Shown here piece after piece: positions 42,620-51,135 of a stretch of 64,000 nt of DNA (position 1 is its first letter; each line of letters begins with the position of its first letter). The notes under the pieces were generated by a model. That model saw nothing but the letters and a program-made list of their open reading frames with translations. It searched no databases and was not told the origin of the DNA. The DNA comes from JAAXHV01 sp965207165 (lineage in GTDB: Bacteria; Pseudomonadota; Gammaproteobacteria; Eutrophobiales; Eutrophobiaceae): the NCBI GenBank assembly GCA_965207165.1, contig OZ242265.1, positions 3,100,001 to 3,164,000 of the forward strand, given 5' to 3'. The translations under genes were made by a program, and so were the position numbers.

Positions 42620-42637
42620 GGGGATGCCTCAATCAGG

Positions 42638-43000
42638 TTAAAAAAACAGGACCAGTGCCCAGACAACGGCAACGTTGCACAAGGCCAGGAATACGGCCGC
42701 GGATGCAATATCCTTTGCCTTGCCGGACAGTTCATGGATTTCACCGCCGAACCGGTCGACGACGTATTCGACTCCGGTATTCAACAACTCCACCATCAGA
42801 AGCAGCAGGACACTGCCTACCAGCAAGGCCCGCTCCACACCGGTATTGCCCAGCCACAGACCCAGCGGCACCAGAACCAGCGCCAGCGCCAGTTCCTGCC
42901 GGAACGCGGCCTCGGACCTGAAGCAGGCTATCAGGCCCTTGTAGGAGTAGACAGAAGCATTGATTAGCCGGGTAATACCGGTAGCTCTTTTTGTCCTCAT
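42638..43000 (-). CDS. dgkA: Diacylglycerol kinase
   Basis: 120-residue integral membrane kinase with three transmembrane helices, recycling diacylglycerol to phosphatidate. Signature VELLNTGVEYVVDR (catalytic Glu) and GKAKDIASAAVF. Length matches E. coli DgkA (122). The AT-rich 135-bp gap to the divergent parDE genes holds no further gene. Confidence 0.94.
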   Translation of the reverse strand: MRTKRATGITRLINASVYSYKGLIACFRSEAAFRQELALALVLVPLGLWLGNTGVERALLVGSVLLLLMVELLNTGVEYVVDRFGGEIHELSGKAKDIASAAVFLALCNVAVVWALVLFF

Positions 43001-43135
43001 GAATATGTATAGAATCTGATTCCGGGAGATTTGATATTATAAAGAAATTACAGAGAGTATCTTCCTTAGATTTTTATGTAAAATTAAGCTATTATGCACC
43101 AATAGTATGATCATTAACCCTGGCAAAGAGCAGAC

Positions 43136-43393
43136 ATGACAACAATCCGCAAGACGATTACCTTGACGAAGAAGCAGGATGAGTGGATCAAGGCACAGAT
43201 TGCCAACGGTGACTTTACGAATGACAGTGAATACCTGCGCGACCTCGTGCGCCGCGATCAGGAACAAAATGCCAGGTTCATCGCTTTGAAAACAGCAATT
43301 CAGGAAGGTCTGAACAGCGGCGTAAGTAACAAGACAATCAACGGCATCATGGAGGAAGTCGAAACCCGACTTGGAGTCGACGGTCGCCTATAG
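43136..43393 (+). CDS. parD: ParD-type antitoxin
   Basis: 85-residue ribbon-helix-helix antitoxin: the TTIRKTITLTKKQDEWIKAQI N-terminus binds DNA and the C-terminal half (GIMEEVETRLG) wraps the toxin. It overlaps the toxin gene by 23 bp, the usual arrangement. The surrounding DNA is AT-rich relative to neighbours, consistent with horizontal gain. Autoregulation through an upstream palindrome is expected from the family but I did not identify the operator. Confidence 0.9.
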   Translation: MTTIRKTITLTKKQDEWIKAQIANGDFTNDSEYLRDLVRRDQEQNARFIALKTAIQEGLNSGVSNKTINGIMEEVETRLGVDGRL

Positions 43394-43682
43394 CCTATCT
43401 AATAAAGCTTCCACCGATATTGATGAAATCTACGAATTCACAATTGTAACTTTTGGATTAACGCAGGCGCGGAAATATCTGACAGGATTGCACGAATGTT
43501 TCGAGATGCTTGCCGAAAATCCCCTGTATGGCCGCAACGCAACCAATCTTGCAATAAACTTAAGGCGTCTTGAATATCAGTCACACGTAGTGTTTTATAT
43601 TGCGAAAGAGCAAGGAGTGCACATCGTGCGCGTACTACATCAGAGCATGGACGTGACAGCCCATTTCCAGACCTTAACCTGA
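43371..43682 (+). CDS. parE: ParE/RelE-type toxin
   Basis: 103-residue ParE-family toxin (YSLSNKASTDIDEIYEFTI at the N-terminus, then GRNATNLAINLRRLEYQSH, and VRVLHQSMD near the C-terminus). ParE members poison DNA gyrase; others in the superfamily cleave mRNA. The start appears to be TTG at 43371, within parD. The frame is intact and key Arg/His residues are present, so the module is probably functional. Confidence 0.88.
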   Translation: MESTVAYSLSNKASTDIDEIYEFTIVTFGLTQARKYLTGLHECFEMLAENPLYGRNATNLAINLRRLEYQSHVVFYIAKEQGVHIVRVLHQSMDVTAHFQTLT

Positions 43683-43687
43683 CCCCA

Positions 43688-44719
43688 TCATTCAAACACC
43701 ACCAGGTGGTCGATTTCCGGCCGGATGCCTATTTTTTCTCCTATGGCGTGGTCGTGGTGGCTGGGGACCAGGCTCAGTATGCTGGCGCCGCTGGGGAGGG
43801 TCAGGGTGTAGAGGAATTCGGCGCCGCGGAACACCTTGTCGCGTACCGTTGCGGTCTTCAGGCTGCCATCGTCGTGTATGATGTCATCCGGGCGCACCAG
43901 TACGGACACCTCTGTGTTCGGCGCGCGGCCGTGGGGGATGTCACTTATCAGCACACCCAGTTCGGTTGCCACCTCCGTAGCGTTGATCACGGTGCCGTCC
44001 AGGAACACGCCTTCCCCGATAAACTCGGCGATCTGCGGCCCTGCAGGCCGGTGATAGAGGTTGAAGGCATTGTCCCATTGCAGTAACGCGCCGTCCCTGA
44101 TAACACCGATCTCGTCCGCCATGGCAAACGCTTCAAGCTGGTTATGGGTCACCAGGATTGTCGTCATGCCGGCCTGTTTGAGGATCATGCGCAGTTCCCG
44201 GGCAATCTGCTCCCGTAACTCGACGTCCAGGTTGGAGAAGGGTTCATCCAGCAACAGTATGTCGGGGCGCGGCGCCAGTGCCCGCGCAATCGCGACCCGT
44301 TGCTGTTGCCCGCCCGACAACTGGTGAGGATATTTGTGCTGGAAATCGGTGACCTCCAGCATCCGGACCACCTCGTCTATCCGCTCCCGTCGTTCCCGTC
44401 CCGCCAGTTCATGCAGGCCGAAGTCGATATTGTCGCGCGCGGTCAGGTGCGGAAACAGGGCGAAGTCCTGGAACACCATCCCCACCCCCCTCCGTTCTGC
44501 CGGGACGGGCGCGGCAGGGCCGGTGACGCAGCGTTCGTTGATGCGTACCTCACCGCTTCGGGGTTGCACGAATCCGGCTATGGTGCGCAGCAAGGTGGTC
44601 TTCCCGCAACCGCTGGGACCCAGCAGGCAACCGATCTCGCCCCGTTCAAGACGCAGGGAGATATCCGAAACGACGGACTTGCCGTCGAGCATCACTGTCA
44701 GGTTCCTGGCTTCAAGCAT
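43688..44719 (-). CDS. fbpC: Fe(III)-type ABC transporter ATP-binding protein
   Basis: 343-residue ABC ATPase: Walker A GPSGCGKTT, signature LSGGQQQR, Walker B ILLLDEPFSNLD, then a C-terminal TOBE-like domain from about residue 240. It energises uptake of ferric iron delivered by FbpA. The ATG at 44719 overlaps the permease stop by 8 bp. A longer upstream reading lies inside the permease gene and is rejected. Confidence 0.93.
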   Translation of the reverse strand: MLEARNLTVMLDGKSVVSDISLRLERGEIGCLLGPSGCGKTTLLRTIAGFVQPRSGEVRINERCVTGPAAPVPAERRGVGMVFQDFALFPHLTARDNIDFGLHELAGRERRERIDEVVRMLEVTDFQHKYPHQLSGGQQQRVAIARALAPRPDILLLDEPFSNLDVELREQIARELRMILKQAGMTTILVTHNQLEAFAMADEIGVIRDGALLQWDNAFNLYHRPAGPQIAEFIGEGVFLDGTVINATEVATELGVLISDIPHGRAPNTEVSVLVRPDDIIHDDGSLKTATVRDKVFRGAEFLYTLTLPSGASILSLVPSHHDHAIGEKIGIRPEIDHLVVFE

Positions 44720-46346
44720 TGGCGGAGCGGGATTGCGAAATGGCCCGGCTGAGTATGATAACCGGAATAATGCCTGCGAGCACGATTGCCAGGGCCGGGA
44801 ACGCGGCGTCGGCCAGCCTCTCCTCGTTGGCCAGCTCAAATGTGCGCACCGCCAGGGTATTGAAATTGAACGGCCGCAGTATCAGCGTAGCCGGCAGTTC
44901 CTTCAGTACGTCGACAAATACCAGCAGCACGGCGGTGAGCAGGCTGCCGCGCAGGATGGGGATATGGACCCGGCGCAACAGGCTGAAACTGCCGAGGCCC
45001 AGACTCCTCCCCGCTTCGTCCATGGACGGCTTGATCTTTGCCAGGCCGGCGTCCACCGTATTCAGGGACAGGGCCAGGAAACGCACCAGGTAGGCAAACA
45101 CCAGTATGGTGATGGTGCCGCTCAGCAGCAGTCCGGGGTCGGTATCCGACAGTAACGCGAGCCAGTCGCTCAGGTGGCGGTCCAGCCAGGTGAAGGGGAT
45201 CAATACCCCTACTGCAATCACGGTACCCGGAACGGCGTAACCCATGCCCAGCAGGCGGTTGAACGAGTTCGTCAATATGCCCGGTTGCCGGCGCCGTGCG
45301 TAGCAAACCGCCAGCGCCAGGAGTGCAGCAAGTAGGGCGGTGACAAGCGCCAGTTCGACACTGTTCACAACCAGGGTGAAAAAACCGGCGTCCAGGGATG
45401 CGCGCCAGGTTTGCATTCCCCATGACAGCAACTGGCCGGACGGGATCACGAACCCGAACAGGACCGGCAACGTGCACAGCGCCAGGGCAGGCAACCCGCG
45501 CCGGCCGCGCAGGTGTTTCTGCTCCAGCCGGTCATGCCGGGTGCCGGTGTCATGGTAGCGGGACTGCCTGCGCGAGTATTGCTCCAGGACGACCAGGAAC
45601 AGCACGAACAACAGCAGCAGCGCGGACAATTGCGCGGCGGCGATACTGCTGCCCAGGCCGAACCAGGTCTTGAAGATACCGGTAGTGAACGTCGCCACGC
45701 CGAAATACTGCACGGTGCCGTAATCCGCCAGGGTCTCCATCAGCACCAGGGACAGGCCGACGATGATCGCCGGCCGGGCCAGCGGCAACACCACCTTGAA
45801 AAACACCCCGGCCGGTCTGGCGCCCAGGGTCCGGGCAACCTCGACCATGCTGGCTGATTGTTCCAGGAAAGCGGCGCGGGCCAGCAGGTAGATATACGGG
45901 TACAACACCAGGGACAGCATCAGGACCGCGCCGGGCAGGGAGCGGATATCGGGAAACCAGTAATCGCCGTATTGCCAGTCAAACGCGGCGCGCAACCAGG
46001 ATTGCAGCGGCCCGGCCACGTCCAGCATGCCCGTGTAGGTATAGGCGATGATGTACGCGGGCATGGCCAGGGGCAGCAGCAGGGCCCATTCCAGTTGCCG
46101 GCTGCAGGGGAAGCGGTACAGGGTCACCAGCCATGCGGGGACTACGCCGAGAGGCAGGGCCAGGCAGCCCACCCCAGCCGCCAGCAGCAGGGAATTGACA
46201 ACGTATTCCGCGAGCACCGTGTCATAAAGGTGCTGCCAGATGTCGCCGCTGGACAGGAAAACCGACGCCGCTATCACGATGACCGGCAGGAGAAGGATGC
46301 CGGCTGCAAGCAACGTGAGGGCAACCCAGGGAGCGGGAAAAGCCAT
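44712..46346 (-). CDS. fbpB: Fe(III)-type ABC transporter permease (fused two-domain)
   Basis: 544-residue inner-membrane permease with about 12 helices and two BPD_transp_1 domains; the EAA loops are EVARTLGARPAGVFFKVVLP (about residues 166-185) and EAGRSLGLGSFSLLRRVHIP. This duplicated form is characteristic of FbpB/SfuB ferric-iron importers. It is 31 bp downstream of the binding protein gene and overlaps the ATPase gene, so fbpABC is one operon. Confidence 0.93.
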   Translation of the reverse strand: MAFPAPWVALTLLAAGILLLPVIVIAASVFLSSGDIWQHLYDTVLAEYVVNSLLLAAGVGCLALPLGVVPAWLVTLYRFPCSRQLEWALLLPLAMPAYIIAYTYTGMLDVAGPLQSWLRAAFDWQYGDYWFPDIRSLPGAVLMLSLVLYPYIYLLARAAFLEQSASMVEVARTLGARPAGVFFKVVLPLARPAIIVGLSLVLMETLADYGTVQYFGVATFTTGIFKTWFGLGSSIAAAQLSALLLLFVLFLVVLEQYSRRQSRYHDTGTRHDRLEQKHLRGRRGLPALALCTLPVLFGFVIPSGQLLSWGMQTWRASLDAGFFTLVVNSVELALVTALLAALLALAVCYARRRQPGILTNSFNRLLGMGYAVPGTVIAVGVLIPFTWLDRHLSDWLALLSDTDPGLLLSGTITILVFAYLVRFLALSLNTVDAGLAKIKPSMDEAGRSLGLGSFSLLRRVHIPILRGSLLTAVLLVFVDVLKELPATLILRPFNFNTLAVRTFELANEERLADAAFPALAIVLAGIIPVIILSRAISQSRSANA

Positions 46347-46377
46347 AAGCCGGAACTTCTAGGGAGACCTCAAACCT

Positions 46378-47385
46378 TCACTTCCAGCCGGCGCGATCCA
46401 TGGCGCGCACCGCGGCCTGATTTTTTTCACCCAGTATTGCCAAATTCAGATCGTCGGCCTTGAACGCGCCCCAGGATTGCAGGATGTCGTCCCCGGCAAC
46501 CCCTTCCCGGACCGGAAATTCGCGGTTGGTTTTTCCATACCACTCCTGGGCCGGGATGCTGACCAGGTATTCAAGCAGGCTTATGGCGGCGGTTTTGTGC
46601 CGTGCCGATCTCGTGACACCGGCGCCGCTGATATTGACGTGCGCGCCCCTGCCTTCCTGGTTCGGCCAGAACAGTGCGACCTGGTTCGCCGCGTCAACTT
46701 CCGCATCGATGCCCGAACTCAGCATGCCCGCCAGGTAGTAGGTGTTAACCAGCGCCAGGTTGCATTGTCCTGCCGCCACTGCCTTGATCTGGTCCCGGTC
46801 GCCGCCTTTGGGGTCCCGGGCGAAATTACCCACCAGCCCCCCGATCCAGCTTTCCGTTTCCTCCCGGCCGTGGTGGGCAAGCATGGAGGCAACCAGTGAC
46901 TGGTTATAGATGTTGGAGGAAGAGCGCACGCAAAGCTGGTTGTGCCAGACGGGGCCGGCAAGGGCCTCGTAAGTGGACAGCTGCGCCGGCTCGATTCTTA
47001 TCCTGGAGTGCACTATGACCCGTGCCCTGATTGACAGGCCATACCAGTATCCCTGGGGGTCGCTATAGTTTTCCGGCACCACTTCATCGAGTACGGCGGA
47101 CGAGATTACCTGCAACAGTCCCAACTCCTGTGCCCGGTACAGGCGTCCGGCGTCCACGGTCAGCAACAGGTCCGCCGGCGATTTCTCGCCCTCAAGCTCC
47201 AGGCGCTTGATCAACGCATCCGCCTTGCCCGTGACCAGGTTGACCCTGATCCCCGTCTCCCTCGTGTACTCGTCGAACAGCGGTTTAATCAGCGCTTCCT
47301 TGCGGCCGGAGTAAACGTTGACTTCTTGCGCCGGCCCTGCCGGTGCCGTCAGGATCAGTAAAACTGTAAGCGGGATGAATCTCAT
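46378..47385 (-). CDS. fbpA: Fe(III)-binding periplasmic protein
   Basis: 335-residue class II substrate-binding protein with a signal peptide (MRFIPLTVLLILTAPAGPA, cut near AQE). The mature start EVNVYSGRKEALIKPLFDEY and later Tyr-rich NTYYLAGML segment match FbpA/FutA proteins, which bind Fe(III) through tyrosines. I use the ATG at 47385, with AGGAAC upstream; an intrinsic terminator lies only 15 nt before it, suggesting attenuation or an independent short promoter. First gene of fbpABC. Confidence 0.92.
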   Translation of the reverse strand: MRFIPLTVLLILTAPAGPAQEVNVYSGRKEALIKPLFDEYTRETGIRVNLVTGKADALIKRLELEGEKSPADLLLTVDAGRLYRAQELGLLQVISSAVLDEVVPENYSDPQGYWYGLSIRARVIVHSRIRIEPAQLSTYEALAGPVWHNQLCVRSSSNIYNQSLVASMLAHHGREETESWIGGLVGNFARDPKGGDRDQIKAVAAGQCNLALVNTYYLAGMLSSGIDAEVDAANQVALFWPNQEGRGAHVNISGAGVTRSARHKTAAISLLEYLVSIPAQEWYGKTNREFPVREGVAGDDILQSWGAFKADDLNLAILGEKNQAAVRAMDRAGWK

Positions 47386-47400
47386 GTTGTTCCTAATTCC

Positions 47401-47432
47401 AAAAAAAAGAGGGCGTATCTGAATATACGCCC
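47401..47432 (-). terminator. Intrinsic terminator between TonB receptor and fbpA
   Basis: On the minus strand GGGCGTAT, a 6-nt loop and ATACGCCC form an 8-bp stem, followed by TC and eight T. The T run ends 15 nt before the fbpA ATG. It ends the receptor transcript or works as an attenuator for fbpABC. Confidence 0.85.
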
Positions 47433-47542
47433 CCGCTCCAAATACGACAAGAGTCACGTTGCTGAGAGTTTGAAAGTACTTTTCCCGACCCACGTTTCCG
47501 GCCAGGAAATACGCGGGTCATCCACTCTTGCCGCCCAGGAAA

Positions 47543-49837
47543 TTAAAACGTGATGCGTACCCCTCCCGTAAAACTCCGGCCCTTGTTGGGCCGGGCGCCG
47601 TAAGGGTGGCGCCCAAGGATATCCTCATCTCCGGTCACGTTCTCAACCCGCCCGAACAACGCGAGCCTGTCATTGAACAGGTAGTGGCCGGCGATATCGA
47701 CCGTCAGCGTGTCGTCGGTGCGCTCAAAGTCGCCGCAGGAGGCGCGCACGCATACCCCGTCCACGTAATTCGCGCTGACGTACGCTCTCCAGCGCGTCTG
47801 TTCGATACCTGCGGAAATACGCAACTGGTGTTCCGGAATGTAAGGAATGGGGTCGCCTTTACTGACGTCGCCGAAAAAGTCCGTGTCTGCGATGTCCGTG
47901 TCAAATTCGGAGTCTATATAAGTATAAACAAACGACAGCGGTATGCTGAAGGACCGGTATGGGGTGAGGTCGGTCGTCAACAGCGCTTCCACGCCGGCGA
48001 CCGTCGCCGCATCGCCGTTGAATGCGTCACCTACCGTACAGTCGGTGCCGGATGAGGACGTGCATTCGCCGAGGATATTGTCGTAATCACTGAGGAACCC
48101 TATCACCTCGGCGTGCAGGCCGTTGCTCACATAACGCAGGCCCAGTTCATAATTGACCGCCTTCTCTTCTTTCACGTCCGGCGAGTTGCTGGGTGCGGTA
48201 AACCCTTTGTGAACACCTGCCAGCAGCGTCAGGTTGTCGCTCATGCGGTAGAGTATGCCTGCGCCGGGAAGCCACACCCCGGTTTTGTTCCTGCGGCTGT
48301 CCCGGAAGACAGTGCGCGCCCCGGCCTGTTCGCCCCGGTCGCTCCAGCGGGTACGTTGCTGGTCGATGTCCTCGTAACGTATCCCGGGACTGAATACCCA
48401 GTTGCCCCATTCGATTTGATCATAAATATGCACGGCAATTGCCTCGGCTTCCTGCAGGCGGTTGCCGGCATTGCCGAGCAACCCCACGTCGTCCAGGACC
48501 AGCTTGCCGTTTGCCTGGTGGTAGCTGCTGTTGCGCTGCAACCGGTCCTCTTCGTCCTCATGGTAACGAAAGCCGATTTCCAGGTTATGGCGGGTCGCGC
48601 CGATATCACCGTTCCAGTTGAGGTTTAACTGTACGCCGCGGGAGAAATATTCCCGTGCGTTGGAGCGCAGCTGGATACTGCCGGGTGCGGTGTCCGTGGT
48701 TCCGTCCAGGATCCCCTGCAGATCCAGCGGGGTCAACGGGCCCAGTGAGTTGCCCTGGTTTACCGCCCGGATGACGTTGAACCAACTGATCCGTCCTAAT
48801 TCCCCGGCATTCGCACTGCCGTCCGGGTCCAGTCCCTCGGTCTTGAACCAGTTGCGCTCGTGCTCGTTGTTGTAACCGGTCGCGACCAGGGTCAGGCTGT
48901 CCGTGAGCTCCAGCTTGTAGCGCAGGATGTACTGGTGGTGCTCCGTGGCGATATTGTCCAGTTCCGACACGCCGTAACGGCGATAAGCGTCCTTCTCGAA
49001 ATCCGCATCGGTCAGCCCCAGGTAGCTCTGTTCGGAATCCTGGTCTGCGTACTGGAACTTGAAGTCAAGCTGGTGGCGGGAATCCGGTGAAGCATAGCGC
49101 AGCTTGAGCGTATAGTCCTCCAGCCTGAGCCCGGTATCACCGCCGCCGCTATCCAGGTCCTGGAAACCGTCCGAGCCCCACTGGTGGGTTTCGACCAGGA
49201 AGCCGAGGCCGTTGCCGAAACTGCCGCCGTAGTGGGCATGGACCCGGTAAGTCGCATCCTCGCCGCCCTCTGCCATGACCATGCCCTGCAGTTCATCCGG
49301 CACCGGTGTCGAGATCATGTTCAGGGCGCCGCCGATGGTATAAGGTCCCTGGGTGATGGCGGCAGGGCCTTTCAATACCTCGAATGCATACATGCGGCCC
49401 GCGGTGGGGAAGTAGTAGGCCGACGGCGCCGAATAAGGCGCCGGTGCGATCAGCACGTTGTCTTCCAGCAGGGTGATACGCCCGCTGCGCTCGGTGGCAA
49501 CGCCGCGGATACTGATGTTGGGACGCAGGCCGTAACCGTCTTCCACCTGTATCGAGACACCCGGCACCTCGCGCCCGATACGCTGGATATCGGAATAGGT
49601 AAATTTCTCCAGTTCCTCCTGGCCGATGAAATGGGCCGAACCGGCAACCCCCTGGGCCCCGGTCTGGCTGCCGACAACGGTGATTTCCTCGTCGATCTTA
49701 TGGTCGTCGGCATACACCGGGACCATAAAGGCGGCTAGAGCCAGTCCCGCAAACAGGGGCGCAACGGCCCGTGCGCGGCCCGGGCTACGAATCTTACTGC
49801 TCTGTTCCGGTTTCGGCAGGCGGAATGCAACCGGCAT
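47543..49837 (-). CDS. FecA-like TonB-dependent receptor
   Basis: 764-residue outer-membrane receptor with a long signal peptide ending in VYADD. The TonB box/plug start is IDEEITVVGSQ; the plug motif is GVSIQVEDGYGLRPNISIRG. The barrel follows, ending in TGGVRITF with a terminal Phe. The plug resembles ferric-dicitrate/ferric-siderophore receptors (FecA family). A Fur-type site overlaps its predicted promoter (49880-49927) and AAGGAG stands 7 nt before the ATG. It probably feeds the adjacent FbpABC importer. No FecI/FecR pair is visible. Confidence 0.9.
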   Translation of the reverse strand: MPVAFRLPKPEQSSKIRSPGRARAVAPLFAGLALAAFMVPVYADDHKIDEEITVVGSQTGAQGVAGSAHFIGQEELEKFTYSDIQRIGREVPGVSIQVEDGYGLRPNISIRGVATERSGRITLLEDNVLIAPAPYSAPSAYYFPTAGRMYAFEVLKGPAAITQGPYTIGGALNMISTPVPDELQGMVMAEGGEDATYRVHAHYGGSFGNGLGFLVETHQWGSDGFQDLDSGGGDTGLRLEDYTLKLRYASPDSRHQLDFKFQYADQDSEQSYLGLTDADFEKDAYRRYGVSELDNIATEHHQYILRYKLELTDSLTLVATGYNNEHERNWFKTEGLDPDGSANAGELGRISWFNVIRAVNQGNSLGPLTPLDLQGILDGTTDTAPGSIQLRSNAREYFSRGVQLNLNWNGDIGATRHNLEIGFRYHEDEEDRLQRNSSYHQANGKLVLDDVGLLGNAGNRLQEAEAIAVHIYDQIEWGNWVFSPGIRYEDIDQQRTRWSDRGEQAGARTVFRDSRRNKTGVWLPGAGILYRMSDNLTLLAGVHKGFTAPSNSPDVKEEKAVNYELGLRYVSNGLHAEVIGFLSDYDNILGECTSSSGTDCTVGDAFNGDAATVAGVEALLTTDLTPYRSFSIPLSFVYTYIDSEFDTDIADTDFFGDVSKGDPIPYIPEHQLRISAGIEQTRWRAYVSANYVDGVCVRASCGDFERTDDTLTVDIAGHYLFNDRLALFGRVENVTGDEDILGRHPYGARPNKGRSFTGGVRITF

Positions 49838-49879
49838 GAGACTTCTCCTTATTCTGATAATGTCAGGTCTGATGGCGAT

Positions 49880-49927
49880 ATTATATTAATGCTAACCATG
49901 ATGCAAATAATAATTATTCTCATTTGC
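49880..49927 (-). promoter_or_regulatory. Fur-type site over the TonB receptor promoter
   Basis: The 25-bp near-palindrome at 49903-49927 (GCAAAT...ATTTGC, core AATAATAATTATTCTCATT) resembles a Fur box. Leftward promoter elements: TATAAT at 49880-49885 with a TTTGCA -35 about 16 bp upstream, inside the Fur site. Geometry fits classic Fur repression. Confidence 0.7.
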
Positions 49928-50053
49928 ATTTGCGATGCCTGCATGTTTTTTCCGGCTTTCCTTCGAACGGGGATTGAAACTCCGTGCCTGCCGTGCACAG
50001 GAGAGCGTTTTGTGCAGAAGTGTTACCGGGGAGAGAGGGAGGGTGGAAACGAT

Positions 50054-50254
50054 CTAGTCGGCGGCTACGGCCCTCAACCCGGGGGAAGCGAACATGAATG
50101 CTTCGGCAAGATAGTCTTCCAGGCAGTCGTCGCAGGAACCGCACACGCTTTCCGCGTCCAGTTTTTGCCTGACCTGGCACGCCGTCAGGGCGCCTTCGTT
50201 AATGGCTTGCCTGACCTGCCCTTCCGTTACCGCGTTACACACACAAACGTACAT
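50054..50254 (-). CDS. bfd: Bacterioferritin-associated ferredoxin
   Basis: 66-residue [2Fe-2S] protein. Four ligand cysteines: CVC near the N-terminus (MYVCVCNAVTEGQVRQA) and CGSCDDC (about residues 39-45). Bfd reduces stored Fe(III) in bacterioferritin so that it can leave. The start at 50254 gives the normal N-terminus. Its promoter contains a Fur site, matching the known induction of bfd in low iron in Pseudomonas. Confidence 0.93.
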   Translation of the reverse strand: MYVCVCNAVTEGQVRQAINEGALTACQVRQKLDAESVCGSCDDCLEDYLAEAFMFASPGLRAVAAD

Positions 50255-50294
50255 CTGACAGCAATCTCTACATGAAAATTGGTTGGTAACACGA

Positions 50295-50323
50295 ATTGTA
50301 AAACAAATGAGAATCATTTGCAA
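50295..50323 (-). promoter_or_regulatory. bfd promoter with Fur site in the spacer
   Basis: Leftward TTGCAA (50318-50323), 17-bp spacer, TACAAT (50295-50300). A near-palindromic Fur-type site CAAATGAGAATCATTTGC (50304-50321) fills the spacer, so bound Fur would block RNA polymerase. Confidence 0.8.
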
Positions 50324-50341
50324 CTAAAATTTGTCCTGATT

Positions 50342-50363
50342 GGCCGTCCCGGTCGGGACGGCC
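50342..50363 (-). terminator. Hairpin after bfr
   Basis: GGCCGTCCC, loop of 4, GGGACGGCC: a 9-bp GC-rich stem 24 bp after the bfr stop. The T-rich run comes about ten bases later, so termination may be only partly intrinsic. Confidence 0.55.
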
Positions 50364-50386
50364 GGATAGCCAGGGTGTAATCTGTA

Positions 50387-50851
50387 CTACATCTTGGATT
50401 GCTGGTAATTCTCCAGGCCGACCTTTTCTATCAGTTCGAGCTGGGTTTCCAGCCAGTCCACGTGTTCCTCCTCGTCTTCGAGGATATCTTCCAGTAGTTC
50501 ACGGCTGACGTAATCCTGCACGGATTCGCAATAGGCGATGGCCTCACGCAGCAATGGTATGGCGATATGTTCCTGTTTCAGGTCGCATTCCAGCATCTCC
50601 ACAGTATTTTCGCCGATATACAACCTGCCCAGGTCCTGCAGGTTCGGCAGACCTTCCAGAAACAGGATCCGCTCGATCAGCTCGTCGGCATGCTTCATCT
50701 CACCGACGGATTCATGGTACTCGTGCTCATTGAGTTCCTTCAGGCCCCAGTCTTTCCACATGCGTGCATGGAGAAAGTACTGGTTGATCACCGTCAGTTC
50801 GTTCTTGAGCACCTTGTTAAGATACTCGATAATTTTCTTGTCACCTTGCAT
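50387..50851 (-). CDS. bfr: Bacterioferritin
   Basis: 154-residue ferritin-like iron-storage protein. Ferroxidase ligands are in ELTVINQYFLHARMW, EMKHADELIERILFLEG and EDEEEHVDW; the heme-ligating Met is in the Met52-equivalent region (VGEMKHADE). The 24-mer stores iron and is emptied with Bfd, encoded next door. GAGGTG precedes the ATG. The promoter has a Fur-type site upstream of its -35, unlike bfd, suggesting positive or anti-silencing control by Fur in iron-rich cells. Confidence 0.95.
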   Translation of the reverse strand: MQGDKKIIEYLNKVLKNELTVINQYFLHARMWKDWGLKELNEHEYHESVGEMKHADELIERILFLEGLPNLQDLGRLYIGENTVEMLECDLKQEHIAIPLLREAIAYCESVQDYVSRELLEDILEDEEEHVDWLETQLELIEKVGLENYQQSKM

Positions 50852-50945
50852 AATTCACCTCTAGAATAAAAAAAGTTAACTCGATACCGGTCATCGCTCG
50901 CAGACAGTCTGTTTTTTCAATCCGAATAGCGGTAACAATAGATGG

Positions 50946-51013
50946 ATAATAGCATTCCTCACCCAGCGTGTCAAACATAACTTATTGATATTAAATGAAA
51001 ATTATTATCATTT
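50946..51013 (-). promoter_or_regulatory. bfr promoter with upstream Fur-type site
   Basis: Leftward TTGACA (50969-50974), 17-bp spacer, TATTAT (50946-50951, with a TG extension). A Fur-type palindrome AAATGAAAATTATTATCATT at 50993-51013 lies 18 bp upstream of the -35. The same layout recurs at 57945-58012. The site may also act on the rightward gene at 51136. Confidence 0.8.
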
Positions 51014-51135
51014 ACACTACCATGACATGATTCCGTGTAACCCGGCTGCCGCAGTCTGAAAATCAGCGCCAGAATAATGACGAACATGCCCCATGCTTTT
51101 TTTCCGTTAACCGGCTCACTCCGGCAGGACCCGAC

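Noticed and set aside
47386..47542. Known riboswitch (TPP, cobalamin or similar) before fbpA
   Set aside because: Only a terminator hairpin is recognisable; none of the conserved cores I know is present.
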